64,000 nucleotides of DNA from Colius striatus (GCF_028858725.1 NC_084769.1:67001-131000); one strand, 5' to 3'. Shown: positions 35,511-46,097, counted from the first letter of the stretch. Notes: generated by a model not told the origin, from the letters alone. Numbers and translations are program-made.

Positions 35511-36815
35511 CCTGCTGTAGGCTTCCTTTATGGGGTGCTGGGGGTACCCCTCATTAAGAGGGGTCCTGCCCTGGAGTTCCCTATTGATGGGGAGCTGGGT
35601 TAGGAGTGCTATAGGGTGCCCTATTAATGGGGGATAGGGTTAGGAGTGCTATGGGAGGTCCTATTGAGAGAGGGCTGGGTTAGGGGTACCCTATTGATGA
35701 GGTGCAGATCTAGGGGTGCTGTGGGGTGCCCTATTGATGGGGGGCTGGATTAGAGGTGCTATAGGATGCCCTATAGATAAAGAGCTGGGTTAGGGGTGCT
35801 CTAAGATGCCCTATTGATGGGGTCTGGGTTAGGGGTGCTATAGGATGCCCTATTGATGGGGTCTGGGTTAGGGGTGCTCTAAGATGCCCTATTGATGGGG
35901 TCTGGGTTAGGGGTGCTATAGGATGCCCTATTGATGGGGGCTGGCTTAGGGGTGCTATAGGATGCCCTATAGATAGAGGGCTGGGTTAGGGGTGCTATAG
36001 GATGCCCTATTGATGGGGTCTGGGTTAGGGGTGCTATAGGATGCCCTATTGATGGGGGCTGGGTTAGGGGTGCTCTAAGATGCCCTATTGATGGGGTCTG
36101 GGTTAGGGGTGCTACAGGATGCCCTATTGATGGGGGCTGGCTTAGGGGTGCTATAGGATGCCCTATTGATGGGGGCTGGCTTAGGGGTGCTATAGCATGC
36201 CGTATTGATGGGGGCTGGCTTAGGGGTGCTATAGGATGCCCTATAGATAGAGGGCTGGGTTAGGGGTGCTATAGGATGCCCTATTGATGGGGTCTGGGTT
36301 AGGGGTGCTACAGGATGCCCTATTGATGGGGTCTGGGTTAGGGGTGCTATAGGATGCCCTATTGATGGGGGCTGGCTTAGGGGTGCTATAGGATGCCCTA
36401 TTGATGGGGGCTGGCTTAGGGGTGCTATAGGATGCCCTATTGATGGGGTCTGGGTTAGGGGTGCTATAGGATGCCCTATTGATGGGGGCTGGCTTAGGGG
36501 TGCTATAGGATGCCCTATTGATGGGGGCTGGCTTAGGGGTGCTATAGGATGCCCTATTGATGGGGGCTGGGTTAGGGGTGCTATAGGATGCCCTATTGAT
36601 GGGGGCTGGCTTAGGGGTGCTATAGGATGCCCTATTGATGGGGGCTGGCTTAGGGGTGCTATAGGATGCCCTATTGATGGGGGCTGGGTTAGGGGTGCTA
36701 TAGGATGCCCTATTGATGGGGGCTGGCTTAGGGGTGCTATAGGATGCCCTATTGATGGGGGCTGGCTTAGGGGTGCTATAGGATGCCCTATTGATGGGGG
36801 CTGGCTTAGGGGTGC
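35511..36815. repeat. 39-bp minisatellite running into LRRC14
   Basis: About 33 units of 39 bp containing 'tgctataggatgccctattg' and 'atgggggctggcttagggg'. The last unit stops within the LRRC14 coding sequence without any recognisable splice acceptor between them, so the array occupies the place where about 200 N-terminal codons of LRRC14 should be. Confidence 0.93.
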
Positions 36816-37208
36816 CCTATTGCTACGCGCCTATTGCTGCGCGCCGCCCTCCGCTCGCCCTGCGCCCCCCTGCGCCTGCTCTGCCGCGACTTCCACGCCG
36901 AGGAGCTCTCCGTCTCCACCGTCGTCTCCCTGCTGGACTCCCTGGAGCCTGCCGCCGTCCGCAGAGTTGTTTCACGCTTCAACAACCTGGGGCTGGCGGG
37001 GCTGTGCGCAGTGCTGCCTCACCTCGGCCGCTTCCCCGCGCTGCGCAGCCTCAAGCTGCCCTACAGCAACGTGGACGTGCGCCGCACGGCCCCCGGGCAC
37101 GGACGCCGGCATCCGCTGCTTGGCCGCTCACCTCCGGGCCCTGCCTGCCCTCAAGGAACTCGATTTGTACTCCTCCAGGCTTTCTGGGAGACTCAGGCAG
37201 CTCCTGGG
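36816..37208 (+). CDS. LRRC14: LRRC14 penultimate coding exon, 5'-truncated and frameshifted
   Basis: The sequence reads LLRAALRSPCAPLRLLCRDF, HAEELSVSTVVSLLDSL and RFNNLGLAGLCAVLPHLGRF, matching the leucine-rich PRAME-like protein LRRC14 from roughly residue 200. LRRC14 has been reported to dampen NF-kB signalling by binding the IKK complex. After VDVRRTAP the homology moves to the +1 frame (GTDAGIRCLAAHLRALPALK then ELDLYSSRLSGRLRQLLG). A single extra G in the GGG run at 37095-37097 would account for this. The exon ends at donor ctgg|gtaagc (37209), codon phase 2. The 5' edge is a chimera of repeat sequence ('ccctattg') and coding sequence, with 'cctattg' appearing twice. There is no start codon or N-terminal part in the window. 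Either a pseudogene, or a real gene with assembly errors. Confidence 0.8.
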
Positions 37209-38084
37209 GTAAGCTGCCCGCTGGGGGAGGGACTCCAAAACCTTCACACGCTGCAGCGGGAGGGAATGTGTGTGTGTGGGGGGGGGTGGCATTGGGGTAT
37301 CACCCACACCCTGTGGGGGCAGATTTAAGAGGGGCTGGAGTCCAACAGTAGCTCTGCACTACCTCAGGGGTTGGTCTCAGGGGGTTTTGGGGACAGGGTT
37401 TGGAAGGTTTGGCATTTGCCCTGTGAGCAAAGATTTAAGAGGGGATGGAGTCCCACAGCAGCTCTGCCTCAGCTCAGGGGGCTGGTCTCAGGGGGTTTTG
37501 GGGGGGCTCAGGGTGTTTTGGGGGGAAGGTTTGGAAGGTTTGGCATTTGCCCCTTGGGCAAAGATTTAAGAGGGGATGGAGTCCCACAGCAGCTCTGCCT
37601 CGGCTCAGGGGAGGCATAAAAGAGGGGTTTGGGGTGCCTGAAGATGTTTTGGGCAGCCTCAGGGTGTTTTGGGGTTGGGGTTTGGCATTGGGGAACTGTC
37701 TACACCCTGTGGGCAAAGATTTAAGAGGGGATGGAGTCCCACAGCAGCTCTGCCTTGGCTCAGGGGGTTTTAGGGGAGTTGCCCAGTTTGGCACTGTGCA
37801 ACTGTCTACACTTATGAGGAGATGGAGTCCCAGAGCAGCTCTGCCCCAGCTCAGGGGTCTGGTCTCAGGAGCTTTGGGGATACCTCACGGGGGTTGGGGG
37901 AGACTTTGAGGGAGCTGAGGGATTTTGGGGGATCCTGGGGGTGGAATTTGGGCAGCCTCAGGGTTTTAGGGGTCTGTGGCTGGTTTGGGGAGGGCCTCAG
38001 GGGATTTGGAGGTGGGGGAGCCTCGTGGTGGTTTGGGGGTGCTTTGGGGGTTCCCCACTCTGCCACCCCACCCTGTCCTCCCAG
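37209..38084 (+). other. LRRC14 last intron, with internal direct repeats
   Basis: GT (gtaagc) to AG (tgtcctcccag) intron of 876 bp. It contains degenerate repeats of roughly 110-140 bp built on 'aagatttaagaggggatgga' and 'gtcccacagcagctctgcct', and is G/T-rich thereafter. No alternative exon is evident. Confidence 0.8.
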
Positions 38085-38616
38085 CGAGCTGCAGACTCCC
38101 CTGGAGAGTCTGGCGCTGGCCTTCTGCTGCCTGCTCCCCTCCGACCTCATCTTCCTGTCCTCGAGCCTCCACGCGCCCTCCCTGCTCCAGCTGGACCTGA
38201 GCGGCCACAACCTCACGTCCCCCAGCCTCCTGCAACCCTTGCGGACGCTGCTGGAAGCCGCTTCGTGCTCGCTGCTGCAGCTGGAGCTGCTGGAGTGTCA
38301 GCTGGGGGACACGGAGCTGGAGCTGCTGCTGCCGGCGCTGCGCCGCTGCCGCCGCCTGCGCTGCCTCGGTCTCCTCGGCACCCCCCTGAGCGCGGCGGCG
38401 CTGGGCGGCCTGGCCCGGCCCTGCGCGGCCCTGCCCGACCTGCGCCTCGTGGGCTACTCGCAGCCGCCGCGGGGCTCCGGCCACCACACCCCCACGCAGG
38501 GGGAGGAGGGTTTCCCGGCGGAGCTGTGCCGGCTGCTGGCGAGCGCGGGTAGAGCAGACGCCGTGTGGGCGACCAGCCTCCAGCGCTACGGAGCCATCGA
38601 CTACTTCAGCTTGTAG
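38085..38616 (+). CDS. LRRC14: LRRC14 last coding exon
   Basis: This 532-nt exon begins after tcctcccag and completes the split codon so that LLG-ELQTPLESLALAF matches LRRC14 across the junction. Leucine-rich repeats follow: LQLDLSGHNLTSPSLLQPL, LLQLELLECQLGDTELELLL and LRCLGLLGTPLSAAALGGL. The end, SAGRADAVWATSLQRYGAID then YFSL and TAG, matches the family's conserved ...DYFSL C-terminus. The frame is intact here, so only the upstream exon is damaged. The segment between the last repeat and the C-terminus (SQPPRGSGHHTPTQGEEGFP) is shorter than in human LRRC14. Confidence 0.92.
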
Positions 38617-38693
38617 CATCCCCCCCCCAGGGAAGCTTCACCTCGGGGCGCTGTGCCGGGCTCTGGGCTGTGCCACTCGGTTATGGTGAGTTC

Positions 38694-38699
38694 ATTAAA
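38694..38699 (+). terminator. LRRC14 polyadenylation signal ATTAAA
   Basis: ATTAAA lies 78 nt after the stop codon in a short 3' UTR, the common variant signal at a typical distance. Confidence 0.75.
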
Positions 38700-38845
38700 G
38701 CCAACCCCACCTTGCCCGATTAACCCAAGTCCTCCTGGGATGCTTGGCAGGAGGAAGTGGCAGAGCTCAGCGGAGGGGATGGAGCTCTTCTGCTTTTAAT
38801 GGACCAAGGAGAGAGCTGGCTGCTGTTCTGGCACACAGGGCACTG

Positions 38846-39435
38846 ACCAGAGAATTACAGATGGAAAAGCCCTTTGAGCTGCTGGAGTCCAACCCTGACC
38901 CCACAGTGCCACAGGCACCACTGAGCCACGGCCCTCAAGCACCTCAGCCCCACGGCTCTGGGACCCCTCCAGGGCTGGGCACTCCCCCAGCTCCCTGGGC
39001 AGCCTGGCACAGGGGCTGACACCCCTCTCAGGGAAACAGTTCTGCCTCAGCTCCAGCCTCAACCTCCCCTGGGGCACCCTGAGCCCCTTTCCTCTTGGCC
39101 TGTAGCTTTTAACTTGGGAGCAGAGACCGACCCTCTCAGCCACAGCCAGGGAGTCAGAGTGATCAGGTCTCCTCTGAGCCTCGTTCTCTGCAGACTGAAC
39201 CTTTGCCTCAGGTACCCTCATTTAGCCCAGAGCTTCCCAGTGCATCTTCTCTCCCTGCAGCCCCTCAGTGTCCCTGTGGCAGTGAGTGAGGGGCCCAGCA
39301 CTGAGCACAGCCCTGGGGCTGCTGCCACCCCACTGCTCAGCCCAGCCAGGCTGCCACTGGCCTTCTTGCCCCCTTGGGCACGCTGCTGGCTCCTTGCCCT
39401 CGGACAACCTCAGCCCATGGCCACATCCCTCTGAA
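38846..39435 (-). mobile_element. CR1 LINE fragment, longer copy, reverse orientation
   Basis: It shares most of its first ~280 bp with the 27088 copy and extends further into the element: 'agtgaggggcccagcactga', 'ggccttcttgcccccttggg' and 'cacgctgctggctc' are CR1 words read in reverse complement. LRRC24, which lies between LRRC14 and C8orf82 in human, is not seen in this interval. Confidence 0.88.
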
Positions 39436-39660
39436 GAACCTCCCTTCCCTCTACACACCAGCCAACATCACCACAGTGGCACCCACAGTGTGGCAGCAAC
39501 ACTGTCACCGTGGCAGCACCCGTGGGGACACCCACACTGTGGCAGTAGCACCGTGTGTCACCCACCACAGCTGCACCAACCTCACCATAGCAGCACCAAC
39601 CTCTCCACAGCTGCACCCACACTGCTGCAGTGGCACCCATCACCTCTAGGCTCATTTCAA
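39436..39660. repeat. CACAGTGGCACCCACACTGTGGCAG degenerate repeats
   Basis: Short, imperfect repeats of 'caccacagtggcacccac' and 'actgtggcagcaacac', partly self-complementary. They lie between the CR1 element and the C8orf82 3' UTR. Confidence 0.6.
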
Positions 39661-39672
39661 TTGCCAGAGACC

Positions 39673-39678
39673 TTTAAT
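39673..39678 (-). terminator. Probable C8orf82 polyadenylation signal ATTAAA (minus strand)
   Basis: TTTAAT on the plus strand reads ATTAAA on the minus strand, 160 nt beyond the C8orf82 stop codon. Confidence 0.6.
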
Positions 39679-39837
39679 ATCACAGTGGGGGGACCCACAC
39701 ACAACACCCACATCCCTGGCACCAGCAACGCTCACCTCACCACAGCATCAGCCACACGGTGTGGCTGAGCACCAGCTCTGCCTCCTCCTCCTCCTCGCCC
39801 GGGGCCATGCAATGCCCCTTCCCACCCCCTCCAAGCC

Positions 39838-40343
39838 TCACCCCCGCCCCGCGGCTCCGCCGCTCTCCGCCTCCCCCGCCCCTTCCCCTCCCCGCAGCAG
39901 CTGCACCAGCTCCCCCGTGAGCCGATACCTCTTCCCCTCCCACCAAAAGTGAGTCGGGGGCTGCTCCGGCCCCTGCTCGTACTCCAAGCGGGACCCCCAC
40001 TCCAGAGCCAGCGCCGAGCGCACCGGCCCCGCGCCCCCCGCCCGGCCCGGCGCCGGGTGGTACAAGCGCCCGTTCTCCGGCAGCATCACCAGCGCCTCGG
40101 GCCGGAGCGGCGCGGCCAGCCGCTCCCCGCCGCCGCAGAACGACAGCACGGCGCGGCGGGAGCAGGAGGAGGCTGAGGAGGAGGCGTCCGGGGGCAGGAG
40201 GCGGGTGAAGACGATGGGTCTGTGCTCGCAGCGCAGGAGGTTGCGCTCCGCGCCGCAGCGGGACACGAACGGGAATTCGCGCTCGTAGCGGCCGCTGCGG
40301 TTCCGCTCCAGCCGCGTGAAGAAGAACGTGAGGAAGGTCACGT
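39838..40343 (-). CDS. C8orf82: C8orf82 (UPF0598) last exon
   Basis: The acceptor cccggcag is followed on the minus strand by (G)ACGTGACC, reading DVTFLTFFFTRLERNRSGRY, EREFPFVSRCGAERNLLRC, EHRPIVFTRLLPPD, LSFCGGGERLAAPL, ENGRLYHPAPGRAGGAGPVR and SALALEW, and ending ELVQLLRGG... with TGA at 39838-39840. These blocks align one for one with vertebrate C8orf82, a small UPF0598 family protein of unknown biochemical function with a probable mitochondrial location. The only visible expansion is a Ser-rich insertion (DASSSASSCSRRA) after LLPPD. The gene is antisense to and downstream of LRRC14, as in mammals. Confidence 0.93.
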
Positions 40344-40369
40344 CTGCCGGGATGGACCCTCATTAACCC

Positions 40370-41225
40370 GCGCCTCTCCTTAATTAACAGCCCCCCCTTT
40401 TAATTAAGCCGCATCGCCGCTCGTGGTTAGCCCGCTGGGAACGGCCGCTGCGGGGCTGCGAAGGGAGGGTGAGGAAGAAGAGGAGGAGGAAGGCAACGTC
40501 TGCTGGGATAAACCATCATTAACCCCTTCCCACAATTAACTCCGTGTGCTCCTAATTAACCTCCAACCCTCCTAATTAACCTCCAGCCCCCCTAACTAAC
40601 CCCCAGTGTCCCCATGATTAACCCACTTGGAACAACTGCGGTTCTAAGGGAGGGTGAGGAAGAAGAAAATGAGGAGGAGGAAGGCAACGTCTGCTGGGAT
40701 AAACCATCATTAACCCCTTCCCTGAATTAACTCCCTGTGCTCCTAATTAACCTCCAATCCCCCTAATTAACCTCCAACGCCCCTAACTAACCCCCAGTCC
40801 CCCCATGGTTAACCCCCTCAAAACAACCACTGCGATTCTAAGGGAGGGTGAGGAAGAAGAAGATGTGAAAGGCAACGTCTGCTGGGATAACCCCTTCCCA
40901 CAATTAACCCCCAGTGCTCTTAATTAACCCCAACCCTCCTAATTTAACCTCCAACCCTCCTAATTAACCTCCAACCCTCAGTCCTCTCATGATTAAAGCT
41001 GCTCAGAACAACCACTGCTAAGGGAGTGAGGAAGAGGAAGGTGATACCTGCCAGGATGGACCCTAAGTAACCCCACTAATTAACCCCTAAACCTCCTAAT
41101 TAACTCCCACCCTCCTAATTAACCCCAACCCTCCTAACTAACCCCCAATTCTCCATAATGAACCCTCCCATAGAGGCTGCCGGGGTTCAGCTCCAGGTGA
41201 GTGAGGAAGGCAACGTTAATTAACC
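40370..41225. repeat. Intronic tandem copies of the C8orf82 exon edge and splice acceptor
   Basis: Five diverged units of about 160-200 bp, each repeating the exon 5' edge and acceptor ('ggcaacgtctgctgggat', compared with 'ggtcacgtctgccgggat' at the real junction) plus TTAATTAACCTCC-rich intron. The acceptor-like words lie near 40490, 40690, 40875, 41040 and 41215. Minus-strand reading gives 'atcccagcag|acgttgcc', a usable-looking 3' splice site. Confidence 0.75.
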
Positions 41226-41579
41226 TCACACCCTCGTTAATTAACCCTCCCCTAATTAACACCGGAGAAAGGGGGGTGTTCCTTAATGGGAAAGCGAATT
41301 GAAGGGGCTGAGGGAGGTTTGGGGGACGGGGGGGGGGGGGGGGTGAGTAGGGATCAGTGTTACCAAGTGCCTGGGAGCAATTAAGGGCAGGAAGTGGTTA
41401 ATTAAGGCGGTGATTAATATGCAAATTAGGTTGAGAGGAGGATGTTTTGGCACCTACGAAGGCCATGAAGGGGATGAGAGTATCTTCTCCCCACTCCACA
41501 GCCCCCCCAATACAGATGAGACCCCAAATAAAGATGAGTCTCTAATTAAAGACCCTAATTAAGGCTAAAACGCTACTGA

Positions 41580-42180
41580 ATGGTGATGGGGAGGAGGGAT
41601 TTTGGGGTGATTTGGTTTTTTGGAGGGGTTCTGAGGAGATTTGGGGGGGTTGGGGGGATTTTGATTGCTTTTGGAGAGAGTTGGAGGGGATTTGGGGTTT
41701 TTTGGGGGGGATTTGGGGGCTTTGGGGATTTTCGGGGGATTTATTTTGGGGGGGCTGGAGAGGATTTGGGGGTTTCTGGGGGGCTTTTGTGTTTTTTGGG
41801 GTGATTTGAGGGGATTTGGAGACTTTGGGGATTGTTTGGGGGGATATTTTGGGGGGTTTGGGTGGATTTTGACATTTTTTGGGGGGTTGGAGAGAATTTG
41901 GAGGCTTTTTGGGGGGGATTTGGGAGGTTTTGGGATGCTCTGGGGGGATTTGAGGGGGATTGTTGGGATTTGGGGGCTTTTGAGGTCAGGGGGAGTTGGG
42001 GTTTGGTTTTTTGGGGGGATTTGGGAGGCTTATTTGTGGGGGTTTTAGGGTGGGATTTGGGTCTTTGGAAGGGGTCAGAGAGGATCTGGGGGATAATTTT
42101 GGGAGGATTTTGGTTTTTGGGGGCATTTTGAGGGGTCATTTTTGAGGGGGAGGATTTGGGGGGCTTTTGGGGGGATCCCA
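41580..42180. repeat. G/T-rich minisatellite in the C8orf82 intron
   Basis: Degenerate units of 'ttttggggggatttgggggc'. The stretch between 41226 and 41580 is mostly unique and includes a 16-base G run near 41330. Open frames on either strand reflect composition only. Confidence 0.85.
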
Positions 42181-42184
42181 GTAC

Positions 42185-42233
42185 CTTTGAAGCAAGTGAT
42201 GAAGTTCTTCACTTTGGTGTCATCCAGGAAAAG
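42185..42233 (-). CDS. C8orf82: C8orf82 internal exon (LFLDDTKVKNFITCFK)
   Basis: This 49-nt exon on the minus strand lies between acceptor tctgcag and donor CAAAG|GTAC and reads LFLDDTKVKNFITCFK plus one base. Joined to 40343 it gives CFK-DVTFLTFF, which matches human ...LFLDDSKMKNFITCFKDPQ-type sequence. The first exon, which would carry the start codon and the YFYYVDH-type segment, is not found to the right, where only minisatellites lie before 44050. Confidence 0.93.
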
Positions 42234-42259
42234 CTGCAGAAAAAAAGGGGAAAAGCCTC

Positions 42260-43095
42260 AAAATCCCAAAGCAGGTGCAAGGGCCAAATGGGATCTGGCT
42301 GGGATCCATCCAGGGGTCATCCAGGCTCTGCCCTGGGTCCATTTAGAGTCTTTCTGTGGGGGTTTTGTCCAGGATCCGTTTTGTCTCTGGGCTGGGATCC
42401 ATCCAGGTTGTGTCCTGGGTCCATTTAGAGCCTTTTGGGGAGGGGGGAGGGGTTGTCTGGGATCCATCGAGGCTCTGCCCTGGGTCCATTTAGGGTCTTT
42501 TGGGGGGAGGGTTGTCCGGGATCTATTTTGTCTCTGGGCTGGGATCCATCCAGGTTGTGTCCTGGGTCCATTTAGGGTCTTTTTGGGGGGGTTTATCCTG
42601 GATCTGTTTTGTTTCTGGGCTGGGATCCATCCAGGTTGTGTCCTGGGTCCATTTAGAGCCTTTTGGGGAGGGGGGGGTTTGTCTGGGATCCATCCAGGCT
42701 CTGCCCTGGGTCCATTTAGGGCCTTTTTGGGGGGGTTTTGTCCAGGATCTGTTTTGTCTCTGGGCTGGGATCCATCCAGGTTGTGTCCTGGGTCCATTTA
42801 GGGTCTTTTTGGGGAGGTTTATCCAGGATCTGTTTTGTCTCTGGGCTGGGATCCATCCAGGCTATATTCTGGGTCTATTCAGAGCCTTTTGGGGAGGGGG
42901 AGGTTGCCTGGGATCCATTTGGGATCCATCCAGCCTCTGCTCTGGGTCCATTTAGGTCTTTTTGGGGGAGACTGTCCAGGATCTGTTTGGGTTCTGTGCT
43001 GGGATCCGGTTGGGATCCATCCAGCATCCATCCAGCCTCTGTCCTGGGTCCGTTGAGGTCTTTTTTGGGGGGTTCTGCCCAGGATCCATTGGGGA
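42260..43095. repeat. Minisatellite, GGGATCCATCCAGG/CCTGGGTCCATTTAG type
   Basis: Units of about 65-85 bp containing 'ctgggatccatccaggttgt', 'cctgggtccatttagggtct' and a G-rich segment. It lies in the 5' part of the C8orf82 intron or beyond the gene. Confidence 0.9.
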
Positions 43096-43515
43096 TCCTC
43101 TCGGATCCTTACAGACACCCCTTTAACCCTATAGACACCCACATATATCCCTAGAGACATCCCATAACTGTACTGACACTCATACAGACACCCCCTTAAC
43201 CCTATAGACACCCACATGTATCCCTACAGACACCCCCATAACCCTACTGACACTCCTACGTACCCCTAGAGACACTCCCATAACCTTACAGACACCCCCT
43301 TAACCCTATAGACACCCCCATAGATCCCTATAGGCATCCCCCATAACCATATAGGCACCCACATATATCCCTATAGACACCCCCATAACCCTACTGACAC
43401 ACACACACGTATCCCTATAGACACACACATGACCATACAGACACCCCCATAACTCTGTAGGCACCCACATATATCCCTATAGGCATCCCCGAAGCCTATA
43501 GACACCATATATATC
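43096..43515. repeat. Minisatellite, CCTATAGACACCC type
   Basis: Units of about 30 bp built on 'ccctatagacacccccataa' and 'cccacatatatccctatag'. No gene is seen. Confidence 0.9.
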
Positions 43516-44045
43516 CCCCCATAGCCTTCTCATAGCCCCTATAGCCTCCTCATAGCCCCCCATAGCCTTCTCATAGTCCCTATAGCCCCTTCATAGCCCC
43601 CCACAGCCTTCTCATAGTCCCTATAGCCCCTTCATAGCCCCCCATAGCCCCTATAGCCCCCATAGCATCCTCATAGCCCCTATAGCCCCCTCATAGCCCC
43701 CCATAGTCTCTTCATAGCCCCTATAAACCCCTCATAGCTCCCATAGCCCCCATAGCATCCTCATAGCCCCTATAGCCCCTTATAGCCCATATAGCCCCCC
43801 ATAGCCCATATAGCCCCTTCATATCCCCTATAACCCCTTCATAGCCCCCCATAGCCTCCTTATAGCCCATATAGCCCCCCATAGCCTCCTCATATCCCCC
43901 TCATAGCCCCCCATAGCCTCCTCATAGCCCCCATAGTATCTTGGTAGCCCCCCATAGCCTCAGCATAGCCCCTACAGCCCCCCATAGCCCCCTTATAGCC
44001 CATATAGCCCCCCATAGCCCATATAGCCCCCCGTAGCCCCCCACT
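43516..44045. repeat. Minisatellite, CCCCATAGCC type
   Basis: Short 9-10-bp units ('catagcccc', 'tatagcccc', 'catagcctcct') repeated over 530 bp. No gene is seen. Confidence 0.93.
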
Positions 44046-44049
44046 GACG

Positions 44050-44330
44050 GGCTCCAGAGGGAACGAGCAGCACCAGCCAGACGCTTTTTATTCACACGCC
44101 GTGGGGGGAGGGGCGGGGGGTGGTGCCTCTGGACCCCCCCCCCCCCCCACGCCCCCGGCCCACGCGCGGGGAGGGTCCCACAGCCGCGGGGGTGGGGGGG
44201 CTCGGGGAGATGCTCGGAGTCGGCTTCATAATAAATAAAAGGCTGAAACGGAAAAAAAGGGGGAAAAAGGGGAAAAAGAGAGAGGGGAAATACAAAAGCT
44301 GAGGGGGTGAAGGGTTAAATGGGAACAGAG
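44050..44330 (-). other. Possible 3' untranslated region of an unidentified minus-strand gene
   Basis: Unique sequence between two repeat families. The minus strand shows 'cagccttttatttattatga' and, about 130 nt later, gtgtgAATAAAaagcg (signal at about 44086-44091), which resembles a 3' UTR with its polyadenylation signal. The plus strand also has AATAAA near 44230. No coding frame can be assigned. By human gene order ARHGAP39 would be the next minus-strand gene, but nothing in the sequence proves it. Confidence 0.35.
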
Positions 44331-44339
44331 GAAGTGGGG

Positions 44340-44945
44340 ACCCCTCCCGGCCCTGGGGGACCCCCCCACACACCGGTGTCACCCCCCACTCTCCCCCTGT
44401 GCCCCCTCCCCCCCACGCCTGGCAGTGAGCAGAGCTGGGAGGTAGCGCTGGGGGTCCCCCCACCCCGGGACCCCCCTCACCCTGTGACATCCACCTCGGG
44501 GACCCCCTGCGCCTTGGGGACCCCCCCCACCTCGGTGACCCACGTTGAGGACCTCCCCTCCCCCTGGGGACACCCATCTTGGGGATCCCCTCTCACCCTG
44601 GGGACCCTCCCTCCCTACTTTGGGGACATCCCCACCTTAGTGACACCCACCTTGGGGACCCCCCCCACCTCAAGGACTCCCACTTTGGGGACGCCTCCCT
44701 TCACTTTGGGGACCCCTCACCTTAAGGACACCCTCCCATTCAGTGACCTCCCCCCCCCTTCCACCTTGGAGACATCCCCCTCAACTTTGGGGACCCCTCC
44801 CACCTTAAGAACTCCCACTTTGGGGACCCCTCCCCTGGGGACACCCACCACTTTGGGGACTCCCTTCCTTGTGACACCCACCTTGAAGACCCTCCACTTT
44901 GGGGACCCCCCCCCCCTTCCCCTCCATGGCCCCCCCAACCCCGAG
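44340..44945. repeat. CTTTGGGGACMCC minisatellite, second copy
   Basis: From 44560 it is nearly identical to 1-390. The left part (44340-44560) is related but not represented at the window start. It is followed by the AT-rich island at 44950-45030. Confidence 0.85.
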
Positions 44946-45149
44946 GAGAAATCAGCATCTGGGTTGATAATTAGGGGCTTCTAATTAATAACTCTCTTTA
45001 TACATCTCTGGACTCTGATGGGTGTCCTGTGCCACCCCACCCCCTCCCCACCCATGGGTGCTCCTGGGGTGCCCCCTCCCCTGTGGGTGCCCCCCACCCT
45101 CACCGTCCCATGTCACCCGAAGGCACTTGGGAAAAGCATTTTTCTTCTC

Positions 45150-46045
45150 CTCTCACCATTCCCGTGTCCCCACACCATCCCCTTCTCCCCTCACCATCCT
45201 CTTCTCCCCTCACCCCCCCCCGTCCCCTCACCAGCCCCATGTCCCCTCAATATCCCCTTCTCCCCTCACCACCCCCGTGTCCCCTAACCATCCCGTTCTC
45301 CCCTCACCATCCCCTTATCCTCTCACCATACCGGTGTCGCCTCACCATCCCCTTCTACCCTCACCACCCCCGTGTCCCCTCACAATCCCATTCTCCCCTC
45401 AACATCCCCGTGTCCCCTTACCATCCCTTTCTCCCCTCACCATCCCCTCCTCCCCTCACCGTCCCCGTGTCCACTCACCCCTCCCATGTCCCCTCACCAC
45501 CTCCTGGTCCCCTCACCATCGCCTTTTCCCCTCACCCCCCCCGTGTCCCCTCACCGTCCCCGTGTCCCATCACCACCCCCGTGTCCCCTCACCCCCCCCC
45601 GTGTCCCCTCACCACCCCCTTCTCCCCTCACCACCCCCTTGTCCCCCCACCGTCGCCGTGTCCTCTCACCGTCGCCGTGCCCCCTCACCATCCCCATGTT
45701 CCCTCACCCCCCCCATATCCCCTCAGAAACCCCTTCTCCCCTCACCACTCCCGTGTCCCCTCACCGTCCCATTCTCCCCTCACCGTTCCCTTCTCCCTCA
45801 CCGTCGCGTGCCCCCTCACCATCCCCATGTCCCCTCACCAGCCCCTTCTCCCGTCACCACCCCCGTATCCCATCACCAGCCCCTTCTCCCCTCACCATCC
45901 CTATGCCCACACTGTTCCCCACACCATCCCTGTGCCCACACCGTGTCCCCTCACCGTCCCTGTGCCCTCACCATTGTGTCCTCTCACCATCCCCTTCTCC
46001 CCGCACCATCCCCTTCTCCCCTCACCATCCCCGTGTCCCCCCCCA
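45150..46045. repeat. C-rich minisatellite upstream of GPT exon copy 4
   Basis: The 18-19-bp 'cctcaccacccccgtgtcc' family, about 900 bp shorter than its counterpart at 570-2345. Confidence 0.9.
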
Positions 46046-46097
46046 TCGTGTCCGCAGCCCCCCGTCGCCCCCCATCATGCCATGCCTGTGCCCTCAA

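Noticed and set aside
35511-36815. CRISPR-like regular repeat array.
   Set aside because: The 39-bp units are contiguous with no unique spacers, in a vertebrate gene context; it is a minisatellite.
38700-39840. Search for LRRC24, expected by human gene order between LRRC14 and C8orf82.
   Set aside because: The interval holds a CR1 fragment, short repeats and a 3' UTR; no leucine-rich or immunoglobulin-like frame was seen.
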